64,000 bases of DNA from assembly GCA_036346375.1 (NCBI GenBank), contig CM070515.1, positions 6,594,423 through 6,658,422 on the forward strand, given 5' to 3'. A program made the translations under genes and the position numbers. Position 1 is the stretch's first letter; each line of letters starts with the position of its first letter. A model generated the notes under the pieces. That model was given only the letters and a program-made list of their open reading frames with translations, did no database searches and was not told the DNA's origin. The stretch is from Guadua angustifolia. Lineage: Eukaryota; Streptophyta; Magnoliopsida; Poales; Poaceae. Shown here one piece after another: positions 12,126 through 24,392 of the stretch.

Positions 12126-14717
12126 CTGTTCCACAGTACACGTATACATATACCAGTTAGTTATAAGTTTGTAGGGTGTATTCATTTAACGGTTTTATCT
12201 ATAAATATAAGATGTATTTTATATTCTAATACAAATTGGTGCAACGTTCCTTTACATTTCTAATAAATATGCAGATTTACATATATTTTCTACATACATG
12301 TATTAAATATAATGTTTAGATGTAATAATTTAATATAGTCCAATTATATTCAATGTCTTCTTGATTTGTATAAAAAAAACACGTAGATTTGATAAGGGAA
12401 TAGCACGTCACTGAGATAACGATGAGCTACAGAGAAAACAGTAGGAACCAATCTTAGCACCTGCAGCAAGCAACAAAAGCGTCCAATCATGCAGCACGTG
12501 TCACGACGACTGCTTTGCACGTTGCTTGCGATTTGTGGCAGGCAGGGAAACCAGGACGTCAGCTGCCCATAGCAGTGCCCACGGAACGAGTGAAAAGTGC
12601 ATGGCATGGCATGATCGGGGGAACCAACGTGGCGAGCAAACGCGAGCGAGCAGAAAAGATCAAAAGAACGCAGCATGTATCCAATGCTTTTGGCCGATGG
12701 CGCGGTGCAATGCCTGGTAAGTCAGGCAAAACCGGCGGCCGAATCTGGTCTCGGCTGCAACGCCGCGTACGGCGTGAGGTGACGTGCGTGATGCGTAGGC
12801 GAAAGCTCCGGTAGATGGCATGTGGACGTGCGCGGGTGACGAAATTGAAGTAGCCAAAGGAACTGACCGGGGGAGTGGGGAGTGAGCTGATCAAACCCGC
12901 CGATCAGAAGTGATTGCTTCTCTATCTCCTCCTATTTTTTTTTACAAAAATAATTTTTTAAGAGAATTTATAAATTTAATTCTCTCTCCACCCTATAAGA
13001 TGTGTCACACGACACCTAACACGTCTGAGGGGCGTGGGAGCCCGGGGTGCCTCGAAGGGGTAGCGTGGGAGCCACGGAGGCGTGGAGAAGGTGGGCCTCC
13101 CACGGCACGTGAGTGCTGGAGCGAGTTTCTGCGGTCAGCGTGTATGAGAGTGGGATGCCGCAGAAGGAGAGTGTGAATTGTGAAAGGCACTTCCGCCGCG
13201 GTAGAAAAGTGCGGAAGGTGCCTTTTGCAGTGGGAAAGGAGGCTAGATTTGCAATTTCAATCGGAAGAGAGCTATTTTTGCTAAAAAGGGAGGAAGGAAC
13301 TACAAAAGTAATCATATCACTTTGCAGGATCAACTTTTGTACGGACAAATCATTACGAAAGTCACTCACAAAACAAACCTTGGTACTATGCTTCTAGCTT
13401 CTCGGTCTGAGAGGTGCTTCCATATTTTACTTTTTAACAGTTATATAAATATTAAAAAATAAATTTAACATAGATGTTGACGACTTACCCTTTCGCTTGT
13501 CTCAAAACTTGTACAACTTATATTGGAAAGGAAAGCATTGAAACACTGTTCAATTTATTGTATCTTACATACCAGTATGTATGTCAGATTATTTACGCAC
13601 TCTTCCTCAACATACCTTATTCTAGCTTTTAAATTTTATTTTTAAAAACGTATCATTCTACATTTAATTTTGAGATAATTTTTAATTATTATTTGCTTTG
13701 CATACTTCTACCACTTATTATTTCTAAGACAATTTACTATTATAGATTAGAGTAACAAATAAGAAGAGCAATAAATAAGTTAATGAAGAAGTACAATTTG
13801 ATCATTTGCATCTATACATTGATTAAAGTGAAAAATCTCAAACGCCACGGCATCAAGAAGAATAGAAGGGAGTAGTAATTAAGTATGTTTTGTTTGTACG
13901 CGTAGCGGAGTTATATGAAACTACGTAGGAAGCTGGTAGTAGTAATTAATAATATGGCAATGAATGGGGATTTACCGGGGCTGGAGATGCGCCAGCTGCC
14001 GGAGGCCGGGGAGTTGCCGCCGCTGCTGGCGGTGTCCACGCCGGAGAGCGCGTAGCGGGGGATCTCCACGGTCCAGTCGCAGGGGAGGTCGAGGCCGAGG
14101 TCCTTGCACGCGCGCACCTCCTCCATGTCCATGGCCACGCCGCCCCGACTCGGGGACTCGCCGCGCCCTCCCTGGCCGTGCAGCTGCAGCCTTTGCTTCC
14201 TCATCTGCCACGCCCGGTCCAGCCACACCTCCCGCATCATCCTCTGCCGCCGGTGGTGCTGCCGCCGCTTGTCGCGGGCGCCGGCGCCGTCGCCAGGCCA
14301 CCGCGCCGCCTCCGTCTCGCTCGAGTACTCCTTGGAGTACCACCACGGCGACTGCTCCGGGGCCCCGCGGTCTGGCGTGCCCGGGAGCGACGCCGAGGAC
14401 AGGGCCTGCTGCAGGCCTTTCCTTGGATCGTCGCCGTACGGGTGCCACGGCTGGCTCCCATACTCACCGTCGACATCGGACTTCACCTCGTCCTCGTCCT
14501 CGGCGCCGCCGCCGCGGAGGTACCCATCGTCCTCATCGTCGGCGTCGCCGCCGTCGGAGCCCTCGATGGACAGGCGGGACATGCGCTTACTCATGTCCCA
14601 GTCCTCCTCATCGTCCTCCTCCTCGACCAAGTCATCGTCCTCGTCGTCGTGGTCGATGACGTCTCGGAGCCTTGGCAGAACGAACATCGTCGTCGTCGAT
14701 GACGACGGGGACGCCAT
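12040..14717 (-). CDS. DUF1685-family protein, two exons, 275 aa
   Basis: Exon 1 runs from the ATG at 14,717 down to 13,976 and exon 2 from 12,125 to the TGA at 12,040. The donor (CCCCG|GTAAAT) and acceptor (GGAACAG|GGGATG) join in phase to give ..SWRISSPG-DDPKDVKARLKVWAQAVA.. and a 275-residue product. The closing block SSGGNSP..SWRISSPGDDP..VKARLKVWAQAVA is the conserved C-terminus of plant DUF1685 proteins, preceded by MEEVRACKDLGLDLPCDWTVEIP. Residues about 19-105 are very acidic and low in complexity (DDEDDDLVEEEDDEEDWD, then MSRLSIEG), the middle has QSPWWYSKEYSSETEAARW, then an arginine-rich stretch and WLDRAWQMRKQRL. No signal peptide or membrane segment is present, suggesting a soluble protein. 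No biochemical role is known to me. The start is the first ATG of the open frame, about 155 bp below a TATA box. Long ORFs on the opposite strand are GC-driven shadows. Confidence 0.88.
12126..13975 (-). other. Long intron of the DUF1685 gene, with repeat debris
   Basis: 1,850 bp between matching GT and AG sites. It contains a copy of a dispersed repeat (13,405-13,560) and a Stowaway-like right end GAAGGGAGTA near 13,866-13,876 behind degenerate AT-rich sequence. The part at 12,480-13,250 is GC-rich with overlapping ORFs on both strands, none recognisable; it could be an old insertion or gene fragment. Confidence 0.75.
13405..13560 (+). repeat. Dispersed ~150-bp repeat, copy 1
   Basis: Starts GGTGCTTCCATATTTT and includes TTGTACAACTTATATT. 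Diverged copies in the same orientation lie at 24,085-24,235 and 57,090-57,250. The order of short matching blocks is the same in all three (GTGCTTC, AAATATTAAA, CTTT/CTC-AAA.TTGTACAACTT, CACT.). No clear inverted ends were found. Confidence 0.55.
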
Positions 14718-14872
14718 TTCGATCGGAACAAGCTGGAAGGAGGAGGGGGAGAGAGGGAGATGACCTGCCGATCGAGCAAAATGACAAAAGTATACGTTTT
14801 GTTTGCTCGTCCGTTAGGTGGTGGAAAGGTAGCAACTGAGAGGATAAGCGATATTCTCACCGCGACGATGAG

Positions 14873-14880
14873 TTTATATA
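14873..14880 (-). promoter_or_regulatory. Probable TATA box of the DUF1685 gene
   Basis: The minus strand reads CCCATATATAAACTC, a good plant TATA box, about 155 bp upstream of the ATG at 14,717. A pyrimidine-rich leader (CTCCCTCTCTCCCCCTCC) lies between them, as in many grass genes. Confidence 0.55.
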
Positions 14881-14899
14881 TGGGCAGGAATGTAGAGAG

Positions 14900-16671
14900 C
14901 AGAGGACCGGGCCAGAGCGCGTTGTGGCTCCTAGCTGTCCGTGTTCAACCCTGGTCGAGTGCGGTCGAACGATCACTGCTAATAAAAATAGATACACAAA
15001 CGTGTATATTCACTGGAACAGTACTTATCCATGTGTGTATAGAGCGCGCGCGTGTGTTGTATGCAAGTTGTGTGCGTTTTTTTTTTTAATTTAAAAAAAA
15101 AAAGAGAAAGTAGATCGCGACGAAATGTCCGGCGGCTAAGCTTGGTGCATGTAACAAGTGTTGCAGCTCGTTGGATTTTGCAGTGAGTTGGGTGTTTAGG
15201 AGCTAACGATCAGATGATGCAGTCGGCACAAGATATGATAGATATATCATATATGTGCACTCCACTGATTATAGTGGGTTTTTTTTTTTTTTGCCTGTTG
15301 GTAGCTAGCTTGCTTTGTATTCTAGTTAGTCACTTATTTAGCGTGGACTACGGTGCATTACGGAACTGGTAGGTAGCTTAAATTGCTAGGCTTAGCGAAT
15401 TATTGCCGGTTTGATATGGAATAGAAAATGCTGTTAACGTCAAGGGAGTTTAACCGTGCATGCGCGTAGAAAAGAAAAAAAACACACACACATACAAGCA
15501 TGGGATCGACTTCTCTTGATCATTTTCTCCGGTTGTCAGATTTTCGCTACTTTCTCACATGGTTGGATTGCTGAATACTTAAGATTTCTGGGTAGTAAAC
15601 CACGAGCATATTTATGAGGTACTCGGGAGGACTGACTTGTGATTATCCGATAGATTTAGTAGCTCCAACAACAGATGCATGAGGGGCCTGCTAGGCACAA
15701 TTACGCTAAAAAACACTTAGGTTTGTTCGATAGCTTACTATTAATCGCATATGTGATATGTTTTTAAGACACATACCCATCATGTTTAGTACTAGGAAAT
15801 TTATATAGCCACACATATAACTAGCCTAGTTGGCAGTTGGTACCCTTCGATAATAGTAAAACTAATCTCGCTTTCCTCTCTATGATTGCCACATGCCTCT
15901 CAACCAACTAATTCCCTGCATAAGAGGAAAGAAAGTTAACTAACACGTAAAGAATTCCCTTGCTCAACACAAATCGCAAGACTACAGAGCCTAAAAGAGG
16001 TACTCACCTGTCATAAATAGTTATCAAATTGGATATGGGTACCGTTAAACTTTCAAAATTTTGAATATCAATATCTTTTTAAATATTCAAATTACATATA
16101 TAAAAATTATATAGGTAGATTTATCTTGAAAAGTGCTTTCATAATACTATGATTTTATTGAGTTTTATCAGTATATTATAATATAAATTAGTGATCAAAA
16201 CTGTACTTTAGAAACCATATCAATATTTAAAATAATAACTATTTATAAGTGAAAGAGTATCAACATGCAATCTCGACAGAGATGGAAGAAAAACAAAACA
16301 GAAAAACCCATGGGCCATGGGTTCTAGAACGCATAGACGCGACTAGTGAACAGCTCAGCGCGTAGTCCGTGCGGAGGCGAGTCAAGAGTCCAGAGCTAGA
16401 CCCACCGGAGGCGCGGACGTGGCGCGCACAGGGACGCGCCAAAAGGGCAGATGTCCGTGTCGGAGGCCGGCAGCCGGGCCCCACATCGGCACGTGGCTCC
16501 GCCTCCGCTCCGCCAAGTCAATGGTTCCCGAGCCCCTCCGGCGAGGGTGAGGGTCGGTGGCCACGCGGTTGGTTAATTATAGGCTGAGCGCCAAAATCGA
16601 GGTTAGCTTTGGGCATAAGATCGCGTTAAGGTCGGAATAGTTTAGTTGCGGTTTTAATTAGGTTTGAACGT
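14900..16671. other. Intergenic spacer upstream of the DUF1685 gene
   Basis: Mostly AT-rich with homopolymer runs (15,078-15,110, 15,280-15,292). A GC-rich island at 16,360-16,570 has short ORFs on both strands without recognisable features. No gene is supported. Confidence 0.4.
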
Positions 16672-16685
16672 GGTCGGGACTGGGG

Positions 16686-17234
16686 TTTTTAATTCCCTGC
16701 CCCTCAATTGGATGGCAAATTTTTTCCTACCTCTTAATTCACCGCCGCTTAATTATTTACCACCGTTGCATCCAATTGATTTATAATCTGCCATTTTGCT
16801 TATTTTCTCTGCATTTGCAATCCCGTCGGACCATTTTGCCCCTGCTTACTGTTTGTTAAAAAAAAATTAGTCGGCCATATCATGAAAGTGGTAATAAATC
16901 AACTTCATGCCCCTAATCATATCAGGGAAAACATATTGTGCAATTCAACAATAACATAAAAAATGTTTGCAGCAATGGCATTAGGAACCATGCTGGTATT
17001 TTGTTATTACCATGCACATGGATTAATATAATGTATGAAGAGACGAGGAATCCAACTAAACACATAGTAAGCAGGAGCAAAATGGTCCGACGGGATTGTA
17101 AATGCAGAAAAAATAAGCAAAATGGCAGATTATAAATCAATTGCTTACAACGATGGCAAATAATTAAGCGGCAGTGAATTGAGAAACAGAGAAAAATTGG
17201 CCATCCAATTGAGGGGCAGGGAATTCAAAATCTC
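16686..17234. mobile_element. Long-inverted-repeat element, probably MULE-derived MITE
   Basis: The first ~170 bp (from TTTTTAATTCCCTGCCCC) and the last ~170 bp are inverted copies of each other with modest divergence; shared blocks include CCTCAATTGGATGGC, CCGCTTAATTATTT, GATTTATAATCTGCCATTTT and CCCGTCGGACCATTTTGC. A perfect 14-bp direct repeat GGTCGGGACTGGGG flanks the element (16,672-16,685 and 17,235-17,248). Long inverted ends suggest a Mutator-like origin, although 9-11 bp is the usual MULE duplication. No ORF of note inside. Confidence 0.7.
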
Positions 17235-17248
17235 GGTCGGGACTGGGG

Positions 17249-18549
17249 ACTAGTGATCGTCTACGATCCGTTGTAACTCTACACAGGCAGGGTTTGGGTG
17301 CAATTTGGGCCGTCTGATAATTCAATCGATCATTCAGATCAAATGCCTGGTTAAGAAGAAGTCATGCCCTTGTCCTTTCCGTGAGCGGTTATTTTAGAGT
17401 GTTGATTTTTGATCCAACGGCGTATCGTGTCGGTGGTTGATCTAGCCTATACTTGTAGTCAGAGAGTTTGATCCCGCAGGAGTTCCGATCTTTTATCCAC
17501 TTTGTATATACATGCATGATGCATATGTGTGTAACTGTCACACGCTCTAAACAGTCGATGATGCAAGAGCCAGCGAAGATGTGAAGGCCGGGGTGTGTGC
17601 GGGCGACCACACCGTCCACGCTTCTCTTAATCTTCAAAGAGATGGTGACACTTGGATGTGCAAGTAGCCACCACTGTTTTGATACTATATCCTTTGAAAT
17701 GGCAACATTGTTTATATATCTCTTGTAGAGCTGATAATCATGTGTACTGTATACACTCTTCAAAAAAAAAATGTATTATTAGATATGCATGCCCACTCTT
17801 TTGGTCTGTTATATCAAAATGCCATGCACGCTGTACATTGGAAATGGTTTTGAGAAGTTTGAATTAATCCCACTGAAAGCGATTTTTCTTTGCCTTTTGA
17901 CGAGTTAAAAAAAAAAAAGAAATGCTACGAGTACAAATGAACTATTGGGTCACCGGCAAGCTACAGAAAATTTCAAACCTTTTCTTTTGTTAAATAATGC
18001 TCACTCCGACTTTTCCTTGATAATCGGACATGTGTGGTGAATATATGGTTTCTTTAATTACGAAAGGGAAAGGAGAACAATGCTAATGGTCGGCAAAAAC
18101 AACTACTGTGTACATCTAGCCCAAAATCAATTTCATTATAGCAAATTTGGTTGTAGAACATTTTTTTCGCCAAATTGGTTATAGTTCGTGGGGCCAAGTA
18201 GAATCACTATCAAAATTTCAGAATATACGTTTTCCATTACTTATTGGCAGTGATCTATATATGTGAGTCAGATATTGTATGCTACAATGCTATACACCAA
18301 GAGAACAGTAATTATTTTTGGGAATCGCTAATTTAAAGTAATCCTCGTCAAAGACTTTTCTTGTGACAAATGGCATCACCTACTTTCTTCCCTCACGGCC
18401 TCACATTCTTTCTCCCTTAAAAGGGCTTCTACTTATCTTGTCACATCACCTCCTTCGTCTCCATTCCCTTCCCTTTAAACTCAAAATAGTTTTTATATTT
18501 CAAATATTCCCTTCAAATTTTGAAAACAAGTATTTTTTTAATCATTTTC
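17249..18549. other. Intergenic spacer, nothing recognised
   Basis: No gene-like ORF and no clear terminal repeats were seen. Confidence 0.35.
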
Positions 18550-18975
18550 GAAAGTTTTTAAGCGAACTTTTTGAATCAAAAGTTTGTTGAATAGATACTT
18601 TTCTAACCAAAAGTTTGTTGAATAGAAACTCTTTGATAAGAAAGTTTTTGAATCGAAAGTTTTTGGAGTTGAAATTTTTTTCGATTTGAATTTTTTGACT
18701 TGAAACTTTCTAGTTAATTTTTTTTTAGTTGAAACTTTCCGATATGAAGTTTTTTGATGAAAAATTTCCGAGTCGAATTTTGAATTGAAACTTTTTGAAC
18801 TGAAAGCTTTTCAATTGAAAATTTTATGAGTTGAAACTTTCTTATCTGAAAATTTTGATTAAAAATATTTTGCGTTGAAACTTTTTGATTTGAATTTTTC
18901 GATTTGAAAATTTCTAATTTAAAATTTTATGTTTTAAAACATTTTTAGTTGAAACTTTTGACTCGGGAAATTTAA
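18550..18975. repeat. Degenerate short-unit array (TTGAAACTTT type)
   Basis: Some 400 bp built from irregular 15-25-bp variations on GAAACTTTTTGA and TTGAAAATTT, with the longer phrase CCAAAAGTTTGTTGAATAGA-like repeated at 18,575-18,630. Strongly AT-rich, no coding potential. Confidence 0.6.
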
Positions 18976-21900
18976 AATCAGACAAATTCAACATGAATCA
19001 ACCAATTTCATCTTGCTTGCTCTGTCTGCTGGCTCTGCGTCTGCGTGTGAACGGCTTGAGGGGATGGACCAGCCTAGAGATTCACGGTTCACAAACATGT
19101 TGCTCACAGGTGTTTTTTTGGAAACAAAGCCAACGACATTCTCATCCGTCCACGTGTCGTGCTCGGCCCCAGCCGTACGAAACAAGCTGTGCGGGCGACC
19201 GTAAATTAGTTGATTTGACCCCATTATTTTCCCCTGTTGAACTTTTTGTTTGGTAAGTTCAGTTATTTTTGGAGAGGTTAGGATCTGTTTGGACGCTGAA
19301 GTATTCAAAATTGGTTGTGTATCATCGAAAGATCATAGATTTAGCGAAATACCACCCAACTCTTTCAAAGCACTTCAGTACCATCCACTCCATTTTACCA
19401 TTTCCGTCCACTTGGGGCGTCTTGTCATTTACTGTAACAATTTTGCCACTCCGGTCCTTCTCCAACACCGGCGGTATTTCTGGCCGGTGGCCGGCCTCGA
19501 ATGTTAGGCGGCGGTGGCAGCAACGAACAACGGCAGTGGAACCCCTCTTCTTCACCTCCGTCTGCGTTGTGCTTCGCCCATAGAGAGCGCATCTCGTCCG
19601 CTCCTTCCTCTGCATGGCGACGGCGTTGCGCCGGGGAGACGTGATGCCTTAGCGTGCTAGCGGAGCGGCAAGATCCTGCGGCCAGGCATTGGGGGCCGCA
19701 AGATCCAGTGGTGGCAGGCCGAGGGCGGCGAATTTCTCAGGTGGCGATCTGAAGCAGCGAGATCCGGCGGTCGACGGCTGTGCTGCTGTTCTTGTTGGAA
19801 GGGATCTCTTCGTTCTCAGGAAAGGCGCGTTGTTGTTCTTGTTGGAAGCGATAAACAAAGATATATTCTTGGGTTTTTTGGGATGAAAGGTGTGTTCATG
19901 GAATTTTGCAAAATGGTTTTGTCCAGAAAAAAAGAAGAAGAAAATACTAACGGAGAAGGACAGGATTGGTGTAAAAAGGAACAGAGGGAGTATTAATAAA
20001 GTGTATTAGGAGAGTTTGATGGTATTTTATTAAACCTGTGGTCTTCCGATACTACAAAACCAATTTTTCATAATATTTTTCACTTATCGTTAATGGTGTA
20101 CGTCAGATAGATAGTAATATGCTAGAATGTTCGTTTTTATGTTACTTAAGCTCAGCATTTTTGTTGGTTTTTGAGAGCTTAGGCCTGTTCAGAAAACCAC
20201 GGTTTTGAATATATCGAGCACGAAGCACAACATCGTTCGATGATATCCTACGGCTTATAACACTGCAGAACTTTTTCCTTTTTAAGACAGCCGAGCCGTG
20301 ATTAGATTAAAAAGAAGAGAAAAGATACATTATTTCTAGAGATTATAAGGTGCTGGAGACCGCACCCCAGGAAATTAGGGGTTAAGAGCGTCAAAAAAAG
20401 AAGCTAGCAAAAAGACTTAGCTCGCTAGAAATGACGCTATAACAGATTTTTAGATGCTTCGCTCCCACAAATACCAAGTTAAAAGCTTTACTTTTGACTA
20501 ATTGCATGATCTATTCGTGGATTACCTGATACACTACTGATGTTGTTAGAAAGTTTTTGAAATTGTAGATTTGTATGAAACTAAGGCATTCTCTAAGAAG
20601 TCAAAAAGTAGTACGTAGCCAAGTATGACCTCAAGAACAACTCTCGTGGCCTTGCGAAAACAGAACTGCATTTTGCGGGTAGCCATTGGACACCATCACC
20701 ATGAGTGCGACATTGGTAGGAGCAGGTTCGTGCTTCAGAGCCGACCGCGTGGGAACAACCCCCCACCCCTCTTTCCCGGTAATGCGCCACCCATCTCATC
20801 AACGGTGCTTGCCTTGCCCGCGAGCAGTCTCCTGACCTCGTATGGTGGAAGCCGCTTGCCCTCTTTGGCACCGTCCGCAATTCTATTGCAATCGCAGAAC
20901 TAAATTTTTTTAAATGGGCATGTTTTTACTAGTCTATCATAGTGCCACGCTGAGCATCTACACTATTCACCATGCCGGCCTTATGCCTCTGTGCCACTTG
21001 CCATGCCATCCCCTTGCCTTGCTCTGTTCGTCCATCCGACAGCTGGAGCCGCTTGCCACACTACGTGCCTACACATCGCCTGTCGTGCCGCAAGGTGCTT
21101 GCATGTTGCCTGCCATGTTGCTCACCCGGACCACACCTCCCTCTTGACGGCCCGAGCCGCTTTGTGCATCGCCTAGCGTGTCACCTATGTTCTATACAGA
21201 TTGTCTTGCAAAATTCCTTCTATGTTTACAAACTTATTTTAGCATCTTCATTTGTCACAACAATAAAAATGTATAGTGTAGAATTTTAGGTTTGTATTTC
21301 CCTATGATCCTACCAATTCTATCCACCACCAAATTGGAAACATATCAAGTTTCAAGTTCACCAAAGTCCAAAACATTTTCTAGTCCTACTCCTAGACTGT
21401 TGACTACCAACACATTTCTAGGTTTGGCATTTCTGAAATAAGCACGATATAAGCACAATTTGAGCAAAGCAATAACTGACCTAAATACTTCGGAAATCAA
21501 ACATAGAACAGCCAGGAGTTTGGCATTCCAGTAGAATGCAACCCCTCCATTCTGCGCCAAGAAGATGGACGCCACAAGGAGATAGGTTATAGTGATCTCC
21601 GCAAGCTACAAGCACAATCACACAATAGACCCATCAGAAAAAAAGCTAAATCACGAGATCAAAGTCGAACTAAGAACTCGCACTACCATGGCGTCGACGA
21701 GGGATGCGAAGCCGGTGAACACGACCAAGCGATCAGCAGCGACGAGAGTCCACATTCGCCTGAGCGTGGAGGCCGCCGCCGTCCCCAGCTGCCTCGCCAT
21801 CCTCGAGCCTCCACCAGCTATCTTCGAGGAGTACGTTCTGCACTAGAAGGAGACTAAAGACATTTGTGCCAAGTCTAAAAATTTTAGAGTGGCGAGGCAC

Positions 21901-22802
21901 ACCCGGTGTCCCTAGTTCCATGTCCGTCTATGACCCGTGGCATCGTGTCGGCCCAAAGCTACGCCAAAATCGTCGAGCGTAGCAAAACGGAAGGCCTAAA
22001 GAAAGCACTGGCTAATTTGCGGGGCTGGAAGGCATTGAGTTGGAGCGCTGGCCCTGCATCGTGCGGGCCGTGTGTGCGTTGCTACTCTGGCCGACCCGCG
22101 ACTGTGCACGTGACATTGTCATGGGCTGTTGGTTGCCCCTCCTCCAGCTCCACCGGTAGGCGGCAGCAATGCCGTGACGAAAACACCGACCCCCATGCTA
22201 TCGGATGACACCTACACAACCGGCTCCGCACTCCGCCTCACCAACCCTGCCCGGCCACCGAAGGCCCACCTGGTGAGTGCCGCCTGCCTCTTCCTCTTCT
22301 CTTCACATTTTCCATTACTGGCTACTAGGAGTGAAAATAGAACGGATAATTCCTGCTCGATATGATGTTGTATTAAAAAAAGGAACCGTCTACTCCTCAT
22401 TCGACTGTATGTATTTTTGAAACCTATCAAATTTCCAACCACACATCGAAAAAGAACAAGCTTCGGATTGCTTCCACATTCCTGCAGACATATATAAACC
22501 CACCAGAATTTCTTAATGGGCTGTAACGCTTAACTGGCCTATGAATTGTTAACAGGCTTCCTCAAAGCCTTTATTATCTTCTTCTTTCGACCTTTAATTT
22601 TAATTTTTACTGGTGGGCCTAACTTTAATGCTTGATCTATGGGCCTAATTCCTTGTGAAGCACAGGATATAAACAAACAATCCATAATTAAAAAAAAAGA
22701 CATAAAAACCCATAGACTTTGTGTGGCCTAAAATAGTTGGTAGAACAAAACATAAGCGGCGGTATTGTGGTCATCTTGATCAGTATAAAATATAATCGTC
22801 GT
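18976..22802. other. Intergenic spacer with unclassified repeat-like segments
   Basis: No gene was recognised. The stretch 19,265-19,995 ends in GGAACAGAGGGAGTA, a Stowaway-like right end whose left partner I could not place. Pieces at 20,600-22,350 are GC-richer with short ORFs (for example 21,592-21,846) that lack any known motif and may be transposon-borne or decayed sequence. Confidence 0.3.
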
Positions 22803-23067
22803 CGTGCAATCCATTAGAAAAGTTTGAAAAATTCTGAAAAAAATCATGGATGTACATCTCATCTTACCCCATCTACATATAAAATTTCATGATCAAATTC
22901 GTCCTATGCTAGAAGTTACAAAAAAGATAAAAAAATTTGTCTTTTTTGTAACTTCTAGTATAGGACGAATTTGATCATGAAATTTTATATGTAGATGGGG
23001 TAAGATGAGATGTACATCCATGATTTTTTTCAGAATTTTTCGAAACTTTTCTTAGTTGGATTGCACG
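22803..23067. mobile_element. Near-perfect hairpin (foldback) MITE, copy 1
   Basis: The outer inverted repeat CGTGCAATCCA/TGGATTGCACG bounds two long arms around a ~12-base loop. Over about 97 bp of inner stem (from ATTCTGAAAAAAATC to AGTTACAAAAAAGA) I count a single mismatch (TATGCTAG against TATACTAG). A related hairpin lies at 42,280-42,545. No coding capacity. A transcript would fold into a long duplex, a typical small-RNA source. No target duplication could be read. Confidence 0.85.
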
Positions 23068-24392
23068 GTGATTGCACGGGAGGGCTGATTGCACCACAGT
23101 CGTTGCCAAACATAGCACTCCCAAGTAAAAATCGAACGGAACTTTCATTAGAATTTTAGCTTGCTTCATCGAAATGAAAGATACGATTTGAATCATCCAC
23201 GAAAAGGATAGAACTCTCGAGCCAATCAAACCTTGAACGCGCGGCGGCGGGGTGTTTCTGCATGAATGCAACAATGAAGAATTCATGCTCTCATCGGACC
23301 ACAAGATCTACTGGAAACAAAATTAACTACAAGAAACCATGTTCACATGAACATCTGATCTCAAATTTGCCTAGAATCCCAATAAAAAGTCAACCACAAA
23401 TGGAATATAAAAGCCTTCGTGAACTAGCGACGACGAGCTAGAATTCTTCTTTTGTTCTGACCTAATCATATGAAATCACTATTTTTGTACTTTGAATCAT
23501 CTTCTACTGGATCCATATAAGAAGAACAACAAGAATAATGCTAGTGAATTGCTTAAGGAACAGCAATGCAATGCGATTAAGAATAAAAACCAACAAGTTT
23601 TCAAGATCTAAAGTATAGTTCCTATTGGAATACAAACCCACATCAAAGCAGCAAAAAGAGTATGAAATCATTTGCATCATGACACATTATGAAATTTCAT
23701 GTATAGGCAACATGTATCATAATCCACTCTTATCATACGAAAAACACATGGATCTAAGTTGAATTCAAGGATATTCAATGTGAATCATAAATTCAGTCTG
23801 AATTCTTATGCAGATCAAATCTAAGTATTGACTAGAAGCCAGTCACAACCCTATCTACCTGTGAATCCTACAAGTAGAATAATAAATAATAGAAAAAACA
23901 AAATAAATGAAACCTAAAACTATATCCATCTAGATAGAGATAGATAGTACAAGTTCACATTGTGGTGAACCCTAAAATTAAAATTAAACCATACTACAAA
24001 ATAAGAAAATAAAATAAACAACATACACACACTCAGTAGACAAAGAACAACTTCAACCAGTGGTGAAACCTACAATAAAAATTAAAGAAGTGCTTCTATA
24101 CTTTTCTTTTTAACAGATGCACAAATATTAAAGCATGAATGAAAGGTAGATAGTGATTATTTACCAATTCGTTTGCTTTAAAATTTGTACAACTTGTATT
24201 AAGAGGAAAAACATTGGAGCACTGCTCTAAAAATTAAACCAACGAGTTAGTAGATCGTTGACATATTTGCAGATTTACACACAGGAGGTCCTTAACCAAA
24301 GATCTAGATAACAAACTGGGAAGTACAACTGCACAAGTAACAGAACAAAAGACAGGAATGAACCATCTCTATGTTGTATAGAGGTATACTAG
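23068..24392. other. AT-rich spacer with dispersed repeat copy 2
   Basis: No gene-like ORF. The segment 24,085-24,235 is the second copy of the dispersed repeat seen at 13,405. Nothing else was recognised. Confidence 0.4.
24085..24235 (+). repeat. Dispersed ~150-bp repeat, copy 2
   Basis: Begins AGTGCTTCTATACTTTTC and includes AATTTGTACAACTTGTATTA; same orientation and block order as the copies at 13,405 and 57,090. Confidence 0.55.

Noticed and set aside
13964..14763. Long plus-strand ORFs (219-231 codons) opposite the DUF1685 exon
   Set aside because: They are GC-rich antisense shadows, dominated by arginine, serine and proline, with no family motif, while the minus strand encodes a recognisable conserved protein with a matching second exon.
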